A stretch of DNA of 64,000 nt from CALSMU01 sp965230225 (GTDB taxonomy: Bacteria; Bacteroidota; Bacteroidia; Flavobacteriales_D; Parvicellaceae), in contig CBDDKM010000002.1 of NCBI GenBank assembly GCA_965230225.1, positions 310,001-374,000 on the forward strand, read 5' to 3'. Both the position numbers and the translations under genes were made by a program. Below the pieces are notes generated by a model. That model saw only the letters and a list, made by a program, of their open reading frames with translations. It ran no database searches and had not been told where the DNA came from. Shown in pieces: positions 42,593 to 52,039 of the stretch (position 1 is its first letter; each line of letters opens with the position of its first letter).

Positions 42593-43312
42593 ATGCTACA
42601 GGGATTAGATCTTTCGAAAGTATTATTTCTGGACATCGAGACGGTACCACAGGTGTACGATTATAAAGAGTTACCAGAAAGAGGGAAAGAACTTTGGGAC
42701 AAAAAAACCAGGTTTCTTCAAGAGCGTGATGGGTTAACTTCGGAAGAGGTATACGAAAGGGCAGGAATCTATTCTGAGTTTGCAAAAGTTGCCGTTATAT
42801 CCGTTGGCATGGTAGTACAAAAAGACGGTGAATACCAAATAAGATTAAAGTCATTTGGAAGTAGCGACGAAAAAGAAGTACTACAGCAGTTTAACGACTT
42901 ACTTAACAGCTATTACAACAGAGATAACTATTACCTTTGTGCTCATAACGGAAAAGAATTTGATTATCCTTTCCTGGCCAGAAGAATGCTCATTAATGGC
43001 TTAAAATTGCCTTTACTTCTCGATATTGCCGGAAAAAAACCATGGGAAATCAAGCACCTTGACACCATGGAACTATGGAAATTTGGGGATTACAAGCATT
43101 ATACTTCCCTTGAGTTATTGACCTATGTATTTGACATCCCAACGCCTAAAGACGACATTGATGGTAGTCAGGTAGCCAGAGTATTCTATGAAGAAGGAGA
43201 CATTGATCGCATCATGACTTACTGCGAAAAAGATGTTGTAGCTACTATTCAGCTCATGTTGCGCTACCTTGGAAGAGAATTGATTCACGACGACTTTATT
43301 ATTTCTTCATGA
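42593..43312 (+). CDS. Predicted PolB-like 3'-5' exonuclease (DEDDy)
   Basis: 239 aa, cytosolic. The RNase H-like exonuclease motifs are visible: ExoI 'VLFLDIETVPQ' (D14, E16 region), ExoII 'CAHNGKEFDYPFLARRM', and ExoIII in the Y-type form 'YCEKDVVATIQLMLRY'. The family (predicted 3'-5' exonucleases related to the PolB proofreading domain) is a single-domain nuclease, probably removing 3' ends in DNA repair or turnover. It overlaps the next gene, a lipoprotein, by 4 bp (ATGA), an odd partner for a nuclease. Confidence 0.9.
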   Translation: MLQGLDLSKVLFLDIETVPQVYDYKELPERGKELWDKKTRFLQERDGLTSEEVYERAGIYSEFAKVAVISVGMVVQKDGEYQIRLKSFGSSDEKEVLQQFNDLLNSYYNRDNYYLCAHNGKEFDYPFLARRMLINGLKLPLLLDIAGKKPWEIKHLDTMELWKFGDYKHYTSLELLTYVFDIPTPKDDIDGSQVARVFYEEGDIDRIMTYCEKDVVATIQLMLRYLGRELIHDDFIISS

Positions 43313-43785
43313 GGGTAGCATACTTTCTCCTTTTTTTCCTACTTATTTCATGCAATAACACCACAGAAAACACTCCAACTGAGGATGCTCCTCCAGTGGT
43401 TAACACCAGCTATTTCGAGAGGATTTTTTTGGATACTGAAACATTGTTTCGTGGGTATCAACTTGAGGATACTTTTGATCTCGAAAAAGAGGAAATCATT
43501 GCATTAGACAACGAAGATAAGGCACAAATTTACTGGCAAGCTAATGATGGTATTTTGGAAAGTATTAGGATAAGAGTTACAGTAATTGATCCTACCCAAA
43601 TGGAGCAACTAAAAGAGGCCATTCTATATCACTTCAACTCCTTTTTCAATGCCAATAAACCCAACTCCAACTTTGTTAGTTGGAGCTTTACTACTCCTAA
43701 CAATCAACCAGCAGAAGTGGTTTTTATTCAGGAATCTGACCGTAATTTAATCTCAGTTTTGATCAATACCAGAAGTCACCGTTAG
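43309..43785 (+). CDS. Small lipoprotein, unknown function
   Basis: 158 aa with a signal peptide ending in the lipobox LLISC (Cys15) and an Asn/Thr/Pro-rich linker (NNTTENTPTEDAPP). The mature part is an acidic alpha/beta domain ('IIALDNEDKAQIYWQ', 'ESIRIRVTVIDPTQMEQLK', 'PAEVVFIQESDRNLISVLI'). I do not recognise the family. It is coupled to the exonuclease gene through an ATGA overlap, and its TAG stop overlaps the TAA stop of the convergent RNase R gene within TTAG. Confidence 0.85.
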   Translation: MRVAYFLLFFLLISCNNTTENTPTEDAPPVVNTSYFERIFLDTETLFRGYQLEDTFDLEKEEIIALDNEDKAQIYWQANDGILESIRIRVTVIDPTQMEQLKEAILYHFNSFFNANKPNSNFVSWSFTTPNNQPAEVVFIQESDRNLISVLINTRSHR

Positions 43786-45920
43786 TTCTCCACCAACTTC
43801 AAATCTATCTGCTTCTTAAATATGTCGGTATTGGTCACTTTTACTTCTACCTCTTGTCCTAAATGAAAGGTAACATCTGAACCATAAGACTCAAGTTTTT
43901 TAGTTTTATCGTTCAAGAAAAAATCACCCGGTTCAATGGTTGATATGTGTACCAACCCTTCGCATTTGGTTTCGTTTAACTCCACAAAGATTCCCCAATC
44001 GGTTACTCCGGTTATCTTCCCTAAGAACGACTGCCCTACTTTGTTACTCATGTATTTTACCTGCATGAATTTGGTGGATGCCCTTTCTGCTTCTACCGCT
44101 TGTTTTTCGGTTTCTGAAATGTGCTTGCACTGGTCGTCTAACTTTTTGTTATTCGGGTAAGTTCTATTGTTCAGTTTTTCGAACAATATTCGATGCACCA
44201 ACAAATCTGCATACCTTCTAATTGGAGAGGTAAAATGAGTGTAATACTCAAACGCCAATCCGTAGTGCCCTATATTCTGAACATCGTATATTGCTTTAGA
44301 CATGGAACGGATAATCATGGGTCCAATTATGTGCAATTCGTCCTTTTCTTTTGCCACATCCATGGTATTATTTAAAGAGTAAGAAATAGGTTTCCCTTTT
44401 TCTCTCTCTATGGAATAACCAAATTGATCCAGGAATATTTTCAAATCCGAAATTCGGTCTTCATCGGGTTCATTGTGCACACGGTAAACAAAAGGAATGA
44501 TCTTCTTATTCTTTTCCGGTTTACCAATAAAAGAGGCTACTTCTCTATTAGCCAAAAGCATAAATTCCTCAATAAGCTTATTAGCATCTTTCGATTCTTT
44601 TAATACTATACCCAAAGGCCTTCCCACTTCGTCTAATTTGAACCTTACCTCCTGACTTTCGATATCCAAAGCTCCTTTGCTAAGCCTATTCTTACGTAAT
44701 ATTTTGGCAAGACCATCCATTGTTCTGATCACCTCATCGTATCCATCTTCATCTTTTCCTTCAATGATTTCCTGAGCTTGCTCGTAAGTGAATCGTTTAT
44801 CAGATAAAATTACCGTTTTTCCAAACCAACGGTTCAATACTTTCGCCTTTTTATCAAGTTCGAAAACAGCCGAAAAAGTCAACTTTGTTTCATTTGGCCT
44901 TAGGGAACAAAGTTGATTAGACAGTACTTCCGGCAGCATTGGGATTACTCTATCCACCAAGTAAACAGAATTTCCTCTTAGGTAAGCCTCCTTGTCCAGG
45001 TTAGTTTCTGGATTTACATAATGAGATACATCTGCAATGTGTACACCTACTTCTATGTTTCCATTTTCCAATTCTCTATAAGACAAAGCATCGTCAAAAT
45101 CTTTAGCATCGTGAGGATCAATGGTAAAAGTTAGGATCTCTCTAAAGTCTCTCCTACTCTTTGCCTCATGATCGTAATCCGGCTCTTTAATCGATGATGC
45201 TGCTCGCTCTACAATCTCTGGAAATTTCAGTGGAAATCCATATTCCGCCAAAATAGAATTCATTTCGGTATCCATTGACCCGGGCTGACCAATTCTTTCG
45301 ATCACCGCTGCCAAAGGGCTCTTTGCTTTGCTTGGCCAGGTAAGGAATTTAACCACTACCTTTTCGCCATGAATAGCTCCTTTTAGATGTCCTTTTTCGA
45401 TGAAAAAATCAACCGGCATGTATTTATCATCAGGGCGTACAAAAACTGAGCTAGCACTCCTGTCAACAGTTCCAACAAATTCTCTTTTAGCTCTGGATAC
45501 TATCTCTATTACTTCTCCTTCTAACTTACCTCCTCGCTTAAAAAGTTTTATTCGAACTTCATCATTGTTAAAGGCCTTACCAGTTTTAGAGTTGTGTATG
45601 TACACATCCTGCTCCATCCCCTCAACAATTACATAAGCAGCTCGTCTTAGTGTAAAACTGATTCTTCCTACTACTTCATCATCGAAGGTTGCAAGTAACT
45701 TATATTTTCCTCGCTCCACATGTTTCAACACTCCATCATCCTCTAATTCCATTAAAAGCTCATTGATGAGCTTTCTTTCGGAACTGTCTCTTACCTCCAT
45801 TCTAGCAGCCAATTGTTTATAATTGAACTGTGTATTGGGGTTTTGTTTGTATATATTGATGATAGCGTTGGCAAACCTTTTTTTAAGTGGTAACCCACCT
45901 TTCTTCTTCTTTCTCGCCAT
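43782..45920 (-). CDS. rnr: Ribonuclease R
   Basis: 712 aa, the usual size. In order: an N-terminal winged-helix segment (ANAIINIYKQNP ... ERKLINELLMELEDDGVL), cold-shock domains (DDEVVGRISFTLRRAAYVIV; FVGTVDRSASSVFVRPDD), the RNB catalytic domain with 'FTIDPHDAKDFDDALSY' (metal-binding aspartates present), 'GVHIADVSHYV' and 'YTHFTSPIRRYADLLVHR', and an S1 domain (FLGKITGVTDWGIFVEL). The Lys-rich C-terminal tail of the E. coli enzyme is missing; the N-terminus (ARKKKKGGLPLKK) is basic instead. It degrades structured RNA 3' to 5'. It converges on the small lipoprotein gene with a 4-bp overlap. Confidence 0.96.
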   Translation of the reverse strand: MARKKKKGGLPLKKRFANAIINIYKQNPNTQFNYKQLAARMEVRDSSERKLINELLMELEDDGVLKHVERGKYKLLATFDDEVVGRISFTLRRAAYVIVEGMEQDVYIHNSKTGKAFNNDEVRIKLFKRGGKLEGEVIEIVSRAKREFVGTVDRSASSVFVRPDDKYMPVDFFIEKGHLKGAIHGEKVVVKFLTWPSKAKSPLAAVIERIGQPGSMDTEMNSILAEYGFPLKFPEIVERAASSIKEPDYDHEAKSRRDFREILTFTIDPHDAKDFDDALSYRELENGNIEVGVHIADVSHYVNPETNLDKEAYLRGNSVYLVDRVIPMLPEVLSNQLCSLRPNETKLTFSAVFELDKKAKVLNRWFGKTVILSDKRFTYEQAQEIIEGKDEDGYDEVIRTMDGLAKILRKNRLSKGALDIESQEVRFKLDEVGRPLGIVLKESKDANKLIEEFMLLANREVASFIGKPEKNKKIIPFVYRVHNEPDEDRISDLKIFLDQFGYSIEREKGKPISYSLNNTMDVAKEKDELHIIGPMIIRSMSKAIYDVQNIGHYGLAFEYYTHFTSPIRRYADLLVHRILFEKLNNRTYPNNKKLDDQCKHISETEKQAVEAERASTKFMQVKYMSNKVGQSFLGKITGVTDWGIFVELNETKCEGLVHISTIEPGDFFLNDKTKKLESYGSDVTFHLGQEVEVKVTNTDIFKKQIDLKLVEN

Positions 45921-46149
45921 ATAATTTAGTCCTATTTTACTATTGCAATTTCTTCATTATTAGTGCAATAATTTTGCCGCTTCGGTAGAAAGTTACACAA
46001 AGGAACGTGAATAAGTTTTATTGGTTCAAAAATAATTTTACTCAAAATATATGAAATTCGACACTACTCAACCTATGTTGAGGTAATTACGTCAAATTAT
46101 TACGAACGTATACTTACGATTGTAGTAAATTGGATTAACGTTACGAACT

Positions 46150-47925
46150 ATGAGAATACCTACGAAGTCTTTCTTTCTTGGAATGATCTTTTCCACCCTT
46201 GGTTATGGGATGGTTTCGGCTCAGTGTACTCTGGACATAACAGATGTTCAGGAAACAACTGCCGTTTCCTGTAATGCAAGTTCTGATGGAGAAGCTACAG
46301 TTATCTTTACCGGAGCTGTTGGAACTGCTAGTTTTCAGTGGTTGGATGAAACAGGGCAAGACTTAGGGATTAATAGTGATGTGGCAACAGGTCTTTCTGC
46401 AGGGAGCTATACGGTAATCATTACCGATGCTGACAATTGTACTGCAGATACTTCCATCAATATTTCTGAACCTACTCCGGTTACCTACACGGTTACCCGA
46501 ACAAATACTCCATGTGGAGCAACATCGGGTGAGTTAGATGTTACCGGTGTGAACGGTTGTGGAGGTAATTTTATGTATTCTATTGACGGAGGACCAATGC
46601 AGTCTTCCGGAACATTTTCCAATCTGGGAGTAGGGTTTTATACCATTACGGTTCAGGATTCTTGTGGATGTACTTCATCATCTACCGAATTTGTGAATAC
46701 CACAAACGGACCCTTATTGGTTAACTTAAACTTTATCGAGCCATTGTGTAATGGTAGTGATAATGGATCAATTACCATGTTTGCATTTGGGGCAAACCCA
46801 TTGCAATATAGTATTGATAGCGGTGCTACATTTGCTTCTACTAATGTATTTACCAATCTTGCTCCTAACAACTACCATGTAATTATTGAAGATGCAACAG
46901 GTTGTCAGACCATTGGGTTTATTCAAATGACGGAACCTGAATTAATTGCTCCTGATCCGGTATTCATTAACGAATCTTGTGTGGGAAACAATGGTTCAAT
47001 TACTTTGAATCAGACGGGAGGTGTAACCCCATTCCAATATAGCATTGATAACGGAGCTACTTTCCAATCGTCTAACTCATTTACAGGGCTTACGGGAGGA
47101 ACTTATGATTACATATATTTAGATGATAATGCTTGCTCCGCAACAGGACAAATTACACTTACCACCGGGGCAGGACCGACTATAATTGACAGTACCATTT
47201 TACAGCCTACATGCGATGTTAATTGTAATGGGTTTATTATGCTGGAGGTATTGGGTAACGGACCAATGTCTTATTCTCTTAATGGAGGAACTCCACAGGC
47301 CGACTCTGTATTTTCCGGTTTATGTGATGGAACTTACACTGTTTCGATTGAAGACGCTGATGGATGTACCACATCTCAAACAATAACACTAACTGCACCG
47401 GTATCACCAACCGCTGGATTTAGTGCTGATGTAACAAGCGGAATTTCTCCACTAACAGTAAACTTTACCAACTCTAGCATTAATGCTAACACCTACTCCT
47501 GGAATTTTGGAGATGGAAGCGCTATAGATACTTCAACCAATCCACAGCATATTTTTAGTGGAACGGGAGTATATTCAGTAATGCTGGTAGCAGAAGCAAC
47601 GCCGTGCTCTGATACAGCTTATCTAACCATTGATGTTACCGGAGAGCCGGGCCTAACTGCTCCAAATGTATTCACTCCAAATTTTGATGGGGTTAACGAC
47701 GTGTTCAGACCTCAAGCTATTGGAATGGATTCGGTACAAGGAGAAATCTACAACCGATGGGGAGAGCTAGTGTTTGAATGGTGGGGTGTAAACGGATACT
47801 GGGATGGATATACTAAACCATCGGGGCAAATGGCACCAGCAGGAACTTATTTCTATGTAATTACCGCTACCGGTATGGACAGCAACTCTTTTGTTGAAAC
47901 AGGAACCGTACAATTGATGCGTTAG
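46150..47925 (+). CDS. T9SS cargo with SprB-type repeats, PKD domain and type B sorting domain
   Basis: 591 aa. A signal peptide ends at GMVSAQ. Four or five SprB-like repeats follow ('ASFQWLDETGQDLG', 'FMYSIDGGPMQSSGTFSNL', 'LQYSIDSGATFASTNVFTNL', 'FQYSIDNGATFQSSNSFTGL', 'MSYSLNGGTPQADSVFSGL', each with 'G.Y...I.D..GC'). A PKD domain lies at about 420-500 (AGFSADVTSGISPLTVNFTN ... YSWNFGDGSA). The end is a type B domain: 'APNVFTPNFDGVNDVFRPQ', 'EIYNRWGELVFEW', 'YWDGYTKPSG', 'AGTYFYVI'. The protein should be secreted and anchored on the surface by T9SS. It stands alone. The short direct repeat TTACGAAC (46100-46107 and 46141-46148) precedes the start. Confidence 0.93.
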   Translation: MRIPTKSFFLGMIFSTLGYGMVSAQCTLDITDVQETTAVSCNASSDGEATVIFTGAVGTASFQWLDETGQDLGINSDVATGLSAGSYTVIITDADNCTADTSINISEPTPVTYTVTRTNTPCGATSGELDVTGVNGCGGNFMYSIDGGPMQSSGTFSNLGVGFYTITVQDSCGCTSSSTEFVNTTNGPLLVNLNFIEPLCNGSDNGSITMFAFGANPLQYSIDSGATFASTNVFTNLAPNNYHVIIEDATGCQTIGFIQMTEPELIAPDPVFINESCVGNNGSITLNQTGGVTPFQYSIDNGATFQSSNSFTGLTGGTYDYIYLDDNACSATGQITLTTGAGPTIIDSTILQPTCDVNCNGFIMLEVLGNGPMSYSLNGGTPQADSVFSGLCDGTYTVSIEDADGCTTSQTITLTAPVSPTAGFSADVTSGISPLTVNFTNSSINANTYSWNFGDGSAIDTSTNPQHIFSGTGVYSVMLVAEATPCSDTAYLTIDVTGEPGLTAPNVFTPNFDGVNDVFRPQAIGMDSVQGEIYNRWGELVFEWWGVNGYWDGYTKPSGQMAPAGTYFYVITATGMDSNSFVETGTVQLMR

Positions 47926-48015
47926 GACGGATAATCAACAGCTTCTAGCGAATAGTATTTCTTTCACTTTTTCTGATTTCAATTGTCGATTTTGCAACTT
48001 GTAAAATCCGGCTCT

Positions 48016-48777
48016 ATGAAAATCATCACACTCTTCTTTATCTCCATTCTTTTATTTTCTGCCTGTGGAAGCACTTCGCACGACCAATGGGAAATCAATT
48101 ACCCTGAGCACTTCACTACAGTGAAAAATTTGGAATTAGAGGAAAAACTTAATTCTTATCAGGGCCTACGTGATCGAGTTAAACTAAAACAAGATGCGTT
48201 TAAACTGGATTATAGCAAAGCTGATGATGCTCATAAACAAGGACTCATTGCTCTTTCCAGAAAATACCTTTACACTACCCTAACGGACTCTATTTTTCCT
48301 TACTGGTACAATACCGACTGGGATTATTATGGGACCACAGAAACTCCAGGTAAAGGAAGTATAGCCTGTGGGTATTTTGTTACCACCACACTAAAACATT
48401 GTGGGTTTAACATTAATCGAGTAAAACTAGCTCAACAAGCATCTTCCGTTCTCATAAAAACCATTTGCGGTAAGGGAAAAACCAAGATTATTGGGCACAA
48501 TAATACCACTGCTTTAAAGGAATACCTACTCCAACAAAAAGATGGTTTATTCATTATTGGACTGGATAACCACGTTGGGTTTATCCAAAAAGACGGAACA
48601 GAATTATTTGCCATACATTCTAACGGAATTAGTAGTTGCGATAAGGTCATAAAAGAGCCCTTAGCCGATTGTAAACTCATCAACAGTTCGCAAGCATTTT
48701 ACGTTGGAAACATCTTTGCCAACGAGGATATTCTCATCAAATGGATAAAGCAAGAAAAGATCGATATGGTTAATTGA
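48016..48777 (+). CDS. Lipoprotein with possible papain-like (NlpC/P60-type) active site
   Basis: 253 aa from the ATG at 48016 (KIITLFFISILLFSAC, lipobox Cys17); the frame is open to 47983 without supporting sequence. The mature protein has a helical N-terminal third, then 'GKGSIACGYFVTTTLKHCGF' with C118, 'GLDNHVGFIQ' with H186 and 'LFAIHSNG' with H201. The order Cys, His, polar/His with a helix starting at the Cys is the plan of NlpC/P60 and CHAP peptidases and amidases, so a cell-wall or peptide hydrolase is possible. I have no firm family match. No operon partner is seen. Confidence 0.8.
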   Translation: MKIITLFFISILLFSACGSTSHDQWEINYPEHFTTVKNLELEEKLNSYQGLRDRVKLKQDAFKLDYSKADDAHKQGLIALSRKYLYTTLTDSIFPYWYNTDWDYYGTTETPGKGSIACGYFVTTTLKHCGFNINRVKLAQQASSVLIKTICGKGKTKIIGHNNTTALKEYLLQQKDGLFIIGLDNHVGFIQKDGTELFAIHSNGISSCDKVIKEPLADCKLINSSQAFYVGNIFANEDILIKWIKQEKIDMVN

Positions 48778-48877
48778 TCGAACCGTAAGCGGATTACTTT
48801 CATCTATCATTAAAAAAAATGGTCTGGTAATTGTCTACCATGGGGCATTAATATTGTTATTATCTTTCTAAAAATTT

Positions 48878-50059
48878 ATGACCATGAGAACCCTATTTGT
48901 AGCATTAGCCACACTTATTTCTACCACAATTCTAGCAGAAACAGTTAAGTTAAAAATCACTTATAATGGCAACGGAGTTGCCGGACATAACATTACTGTT
49001 GTTACAGCAGGTGGGTCCGGAACGGGAACTACCGATGACGATGGAGAAGTTTCTATTAGTGTTGGTTCATTACCTTCTAAAAGCATTGATGTTTACGGTA
49101 AAAAGACCTGTAACAACTCTAAAAAGAGTTTTGAGTTGAAGGGCTATGTTACATTGGACAACAACAACTACGCTCACGTAAAAATGGAAGAACCGTTAAA
49201 CGAAATGAGTGGAGCCATGGGACTTAGCCCGAGCATGATCGCCAATAGCTGGGGACTAGTTTGTTCAGGAAGTTCATCAAGCTCAGAAAAAGAATCCGGT
49301 TCGTCAGGATCATCTGGTTCATCAAGTTCTTCTTCTGAAACATCATTGCCTAAACCAAAAACGAGGGAAGAAATGTTGGCTGACCGTCAGCAGGGAATCA
49401 AAAACAGCATTGCTCTACAAGAGAATAAGGTAGCGAAAAAAGAAAAAAAGCTAAACAAGGATGCAGATAAACTGAGTGATCAGGAAAAAGAAATGCTTCG
49501 ACTTGAAATTGCAGAGCACAAAGCAAAGGTTCAATTGAACAAAATAGAGCTGGAAGAAGTAAATAAAGACATTGCTAACAAAGGACTAAACAAAGCCGAA
49601 CGACAAGCTTTTAAAGAACGTAAAACTGCTGCTAAAGAGCGCATTTCAGATTTAAAAGATCAGCAAAAAGACCTTAAATCTGAAATGAAATCTGGTAAGG
49701 CAAGCAAATCTTCTGCATCTAATAAGAAAGAGAAGGTGGTAAAAGAAAAAAAGGAAGAGGCTGAACCTATTAAAGAAGAAGCAAAGAAAGAGGTTTCAGA
49801 AACCGGTTCTAGCGTTGAGCTAAGCGAAGATGAAAGAAAAGAGTTGAATGTTGAGAAGAACAAAACAAAAATGAAAGTGGAGTCTTTAGAAATGAAACTC
49901 AACATGAAAAAGAAAAGCCTTAACCGTAAAAAAGAAAAAGGAGATATCTCCGAAGAAGAAATTGCTGAAAAAGAAAAAGAAATTAAAGAGACAGAAGAGA
50001 AGTTAACAGAGGCTAAAACCAAACTGGAAAAGCTTAAGACTCAGCTTGGTGACCAATAG
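48878..50059 (+). CDS. Exported protein with beta-sandwich head and long charged coiled coil
   Basis: 393 aa; ATGs at 48878 and 48884 both precede a signal peptide (RTLFVALATLISTTILAE). Residues about 22-110 form a carboxypeptidase-regulatory/CnaB-like sandwich (VKLKITYNGNGVAGHNITVV ... TDDDGEVSISVGSLPSKSID). A Ser/Gly linker (about 130-155) leads into a Lys/Glu-rich coiled coil to the end, with a repeated 'KEKKLNK / EEIAEKEKEIKETEEKL' type heptad pattern. It could be a periplasmic spacer or scaffold. I do not recognise the family. It is followed after about 98 bp by the DUF2157 gene. Confidence 0.82.
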   Translation: MTMRTLFVALATLISTTILAETVKLKITYNGNGVAGHNITVVTAGGSGTGTTDDDGEVSISVGSLPSKSIDVYGKKTCNNSKKSFELKGYVTLDNNNYAHVKMEEPLNEMSGAMGLSPSMIANSWGLVCSGSSSSSEKESGSSGSSGSSSSSSETSLPKPKTREEMLADRQQGIKNSIALQENKVAKKEKKLNKDADKLSDQEKEMLRLEIAEHKAKVQLNKIELEEVNKDIANKGLNKAERQAFKERKTAAKERISDLKDQQKDLKSEMKSGKASKSSASNKKEKVVKEKKEEAEPIKEEAKKEVSETGSSVELSEDERKELNVEKNKTKMKVESLEMKLNMKKKSLNRKKEKGDISEEEIAEKEKEIKETEEKLTEAKTKLEKLKTQLGDQ

Positions 50060-50157
50060 TTATTATTTGTTAAAATAATTCCTTTTCTTATTCTAATGCC
50101 CTAAATTACCATCTGTAACATGGTTGTGCATGGGCATATTCCACCAAAAATAACCCT

Positions 50158-51516
50158 ATGAATTCTACACAATACTTGCTCGATTTTACCCAAAAAATCG
50201 AAGGTAAAAATGTCGTATCTGCGGAAACTGCAGTAAGAATCAGAAAATTCATTCACAAACTGGAAAATGCTTCTCCCTGGGAGTTGTTTATGATCATTTC
50301 GGGTATTATGGGAGCTCTTTTTGCTTCTGCCGGAATCTTTGCTATCATATCTCACAATTGGGATGATTTTCCTAAGCACATTAGGGGAGCTTTAAGTATC
50401 GTACCTTCTCTAGTCGGATTGTACTTCTATTATCTGGCCCTTTTTAAGCACAAAGATTCAAAAGTCTGGATCGAATCCAGCTCCATGTTTTTAATGTTAA
50501 TGATTGGAGCCTCCATTGCTTTGGTTAGTCAAACTTACCAGATGGATGGGGATTTTAACAAGTTTATTAAAGTTTGGGCTGCACTTACTGTACCCTTATT
50601 TTACTTTGGTAGAGCTTCTGGAATTACCTTGCTGTATTTTATCCTAACCACCTTCCTGTTGGTTGAGGTAAGAATTGGTTTCTTTGGTATTCCTAGTTTT
50701 AATACTAACGAGAACTTCTATTGGTTCTGGATCTTTTTTGCCGCTTTTCTGCCCCACTACTATTTACACCTCAACACCGAGAGCAATAAACAAAGCATAC
50801 GAATGATTTACCTCTCCTATTGCTTGTTTTTAGCTTTCTATATTGGTTTGGGACTTACTGTAAAAAGTAACTATTTACTATGGCACTCTTCTACCATCGT
50901 ATTGTTCTACCTGTTGGGTAAAAAATTCATGGGTGGGAATTCTACTATTTTCGGTAGGCCATTTCAGTTATTTGCCAATCTTATTCTTTCTATAACAGCT
51001 TTATTGTACACATTTAAACCGGCTGTAGAGGAAGTATTTGCATGGGATTCTTTCTTTAACTACCCATACTGGTGGACCGAGCAAAAGGTATATTTCTTTG
51101 CATTATTACCTTTCCTAATAGGAATCTACTTTATCTTTTTTATGTACCGAAAATCTTTCGAACATGTAAACTACTTAATTGTTTTTGCACCTGCTTTATT
51201 TGTTATTGCTTTCGTCATGGAGCATGCATCACACTCCTGGTGGATGCTTTCAGGCCTGATGAACTTGTATGTATTAGCACTTGGAATAGCAGCTATGATA
51301 GTAGGTAGTGACCATAAAAACACTGCTCAAATGGCGTATGGATTAATCTTGATCTGCATCCTGTTGTGGTGGAGGTATTTTGATACCAGCTGGCATTTTG
51401 TTGTAAAAGGCTTGGTGTTCCTTGCAGTTGGAGGTGGATTCTTCCTGATTAATGGACTTGTAAAAGGGAAAGTAGAAGAAATTGAACGACATAAAAACAT
51501 GAAGGATGAAGAATAA
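50158..51516 (+). CDS. DUF2157 family integral membrane protein
   Basis: 452 aa. A cytosolic helical N-terminus (about 1-38) is followed by some 12-14 hydrophobic segments ('LFMIISGIMGALFASAGIFA', 'HIRGALSIVPSLVGLYFYYL', 'GASIALVSQTYQM' and on). The start 'SPWELFMIISGIMGALFASA' and 'ISHNWDDFPKHIR' match the DUF2157 pattern. Proteins of this family regularly sit in front of a GDYXXLXY-domain protein, and here the next gene overlaps by 11 bp. Function unknown; it may form a complex with that partner in the inner membrane. Confidence 0.88.
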   Translation: MNSTQYLLDFTQKIEGKNVVSAETAVRIRKFIHKLENASPWELFMIISGIMGALFASAGIFAIISHNWDDFPKHIRGALSIVPSLVGLYFYYLALFKHKDSKVWIESSSMFLMLMIGASIALVSQTYQMDGDFNKFIKVWAALTVPLFYFGRASGITLLYFILTTFLLVEVRIGFFGIPSFNTNENFYWFWIFFAAFLPHYYLHLNTESNKQSIRMIYLSYCLFLAFYIGLGLTVKSNYLLWHSSTIVLFYLLGKKFMGGNSTIFGRPFQLFANLILSITALLYTFKPAVEEVFAWDSFFNYPYWWTEQKVYFFALLPFLIGIYFIFFMYRKSFEHVNYLIVFAPALFVIAFVMEHASHSWWMLSGLMNLYVLALGIAAMIVGSDHKNTAQMAYGLILICILLWWRYFDTSWHFVVKGLVFLAVGGGFFLINGLVKGKVEEIERHKNMKDEE

Positions 51517-52039
51517 AAAACTTTTCTTTTTTGGATTTGCATTGCTTATCCTCTTGATTCCGGCCTATCTGGTTTTTAAGTCAGAATCAATACTTACAGA
51601 TGGAACTTTATACAAGTTTAGACCACAAGCTTACGACCCATTTGATCCATTTAGGGGAAAATTCCTACGGATGAATTATGACACAGGTGATATTCCTTGT
51701 AATGAAGATGTAGACGAAGATCAGACAGTATATGTTTCGGTTGGAGTAGATGAAGAAGGATATGCTTTTTTCGAAGAGGTATTTACTAAACCTCCTAAAG
51801 ACAAAGACTATGTAAAGTCTGTGGTTAGATATACTCATGGTAACGAAGTAGACATTGAAATTCCGGACAACATGAGAAAATACTTTATTAATGAAGACAA
51901 GGCGCTCGATGCAGAACATGTATTTTTTGAGGAGCGAGATAGCATTTACATTGGTGTTAGAATCCTGGATGGGGAAGCAAGGCTGGAAGATATCTATGTT
52001 CATAACCAACCCATATTGGAATATCTTGAAAAGCATTAA
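51506..52039 (+). CDS. GDYXXLXY-domain membrane protein
   Basis: 177 aa. One N-terminal membrane segment (LFFFGFALLILLIPAYLVF), then a periplasmic domain. The region 'DPFRGKFLRMNYDTGDIP' holds the family motif in the form GKFLRMNY (consensus GDYxxLxY). 'DQTVYVSVGVDEEGYAFFEEV' follows, as in the family. It overlaps the DUF2157 gene by 11 bp, the standard pairing, and its TAA stop overlaps that of uvrC within TTAA. Function unknown. Confidence 0.88.
   Translation: MKNKKLFFFGFALLILLIPAYLVFKSESILTDGTLYKFRPQAYDPFDPFRGKFLRMNYDTGDIPCNEDVDEDQTVYVSVGVDEEGYAFFEEVFTKPPKDKDYVKSVVRYTHGNEVDIEIPDNMRKYFINEDKALDAEHVFFEERDSIYIGVRILDGEARLEDIYVHNQPILEYLEKH

Noticed and set aside
46067..46148. Short palindrome CTCAACCTATGTTGAG and direct repeat TTACGAAC before the T9SS cargo gene
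   Set aside because: The arms are only 6-8 bp and no regulator is suggested; chance is likely in AT-rich spacer.
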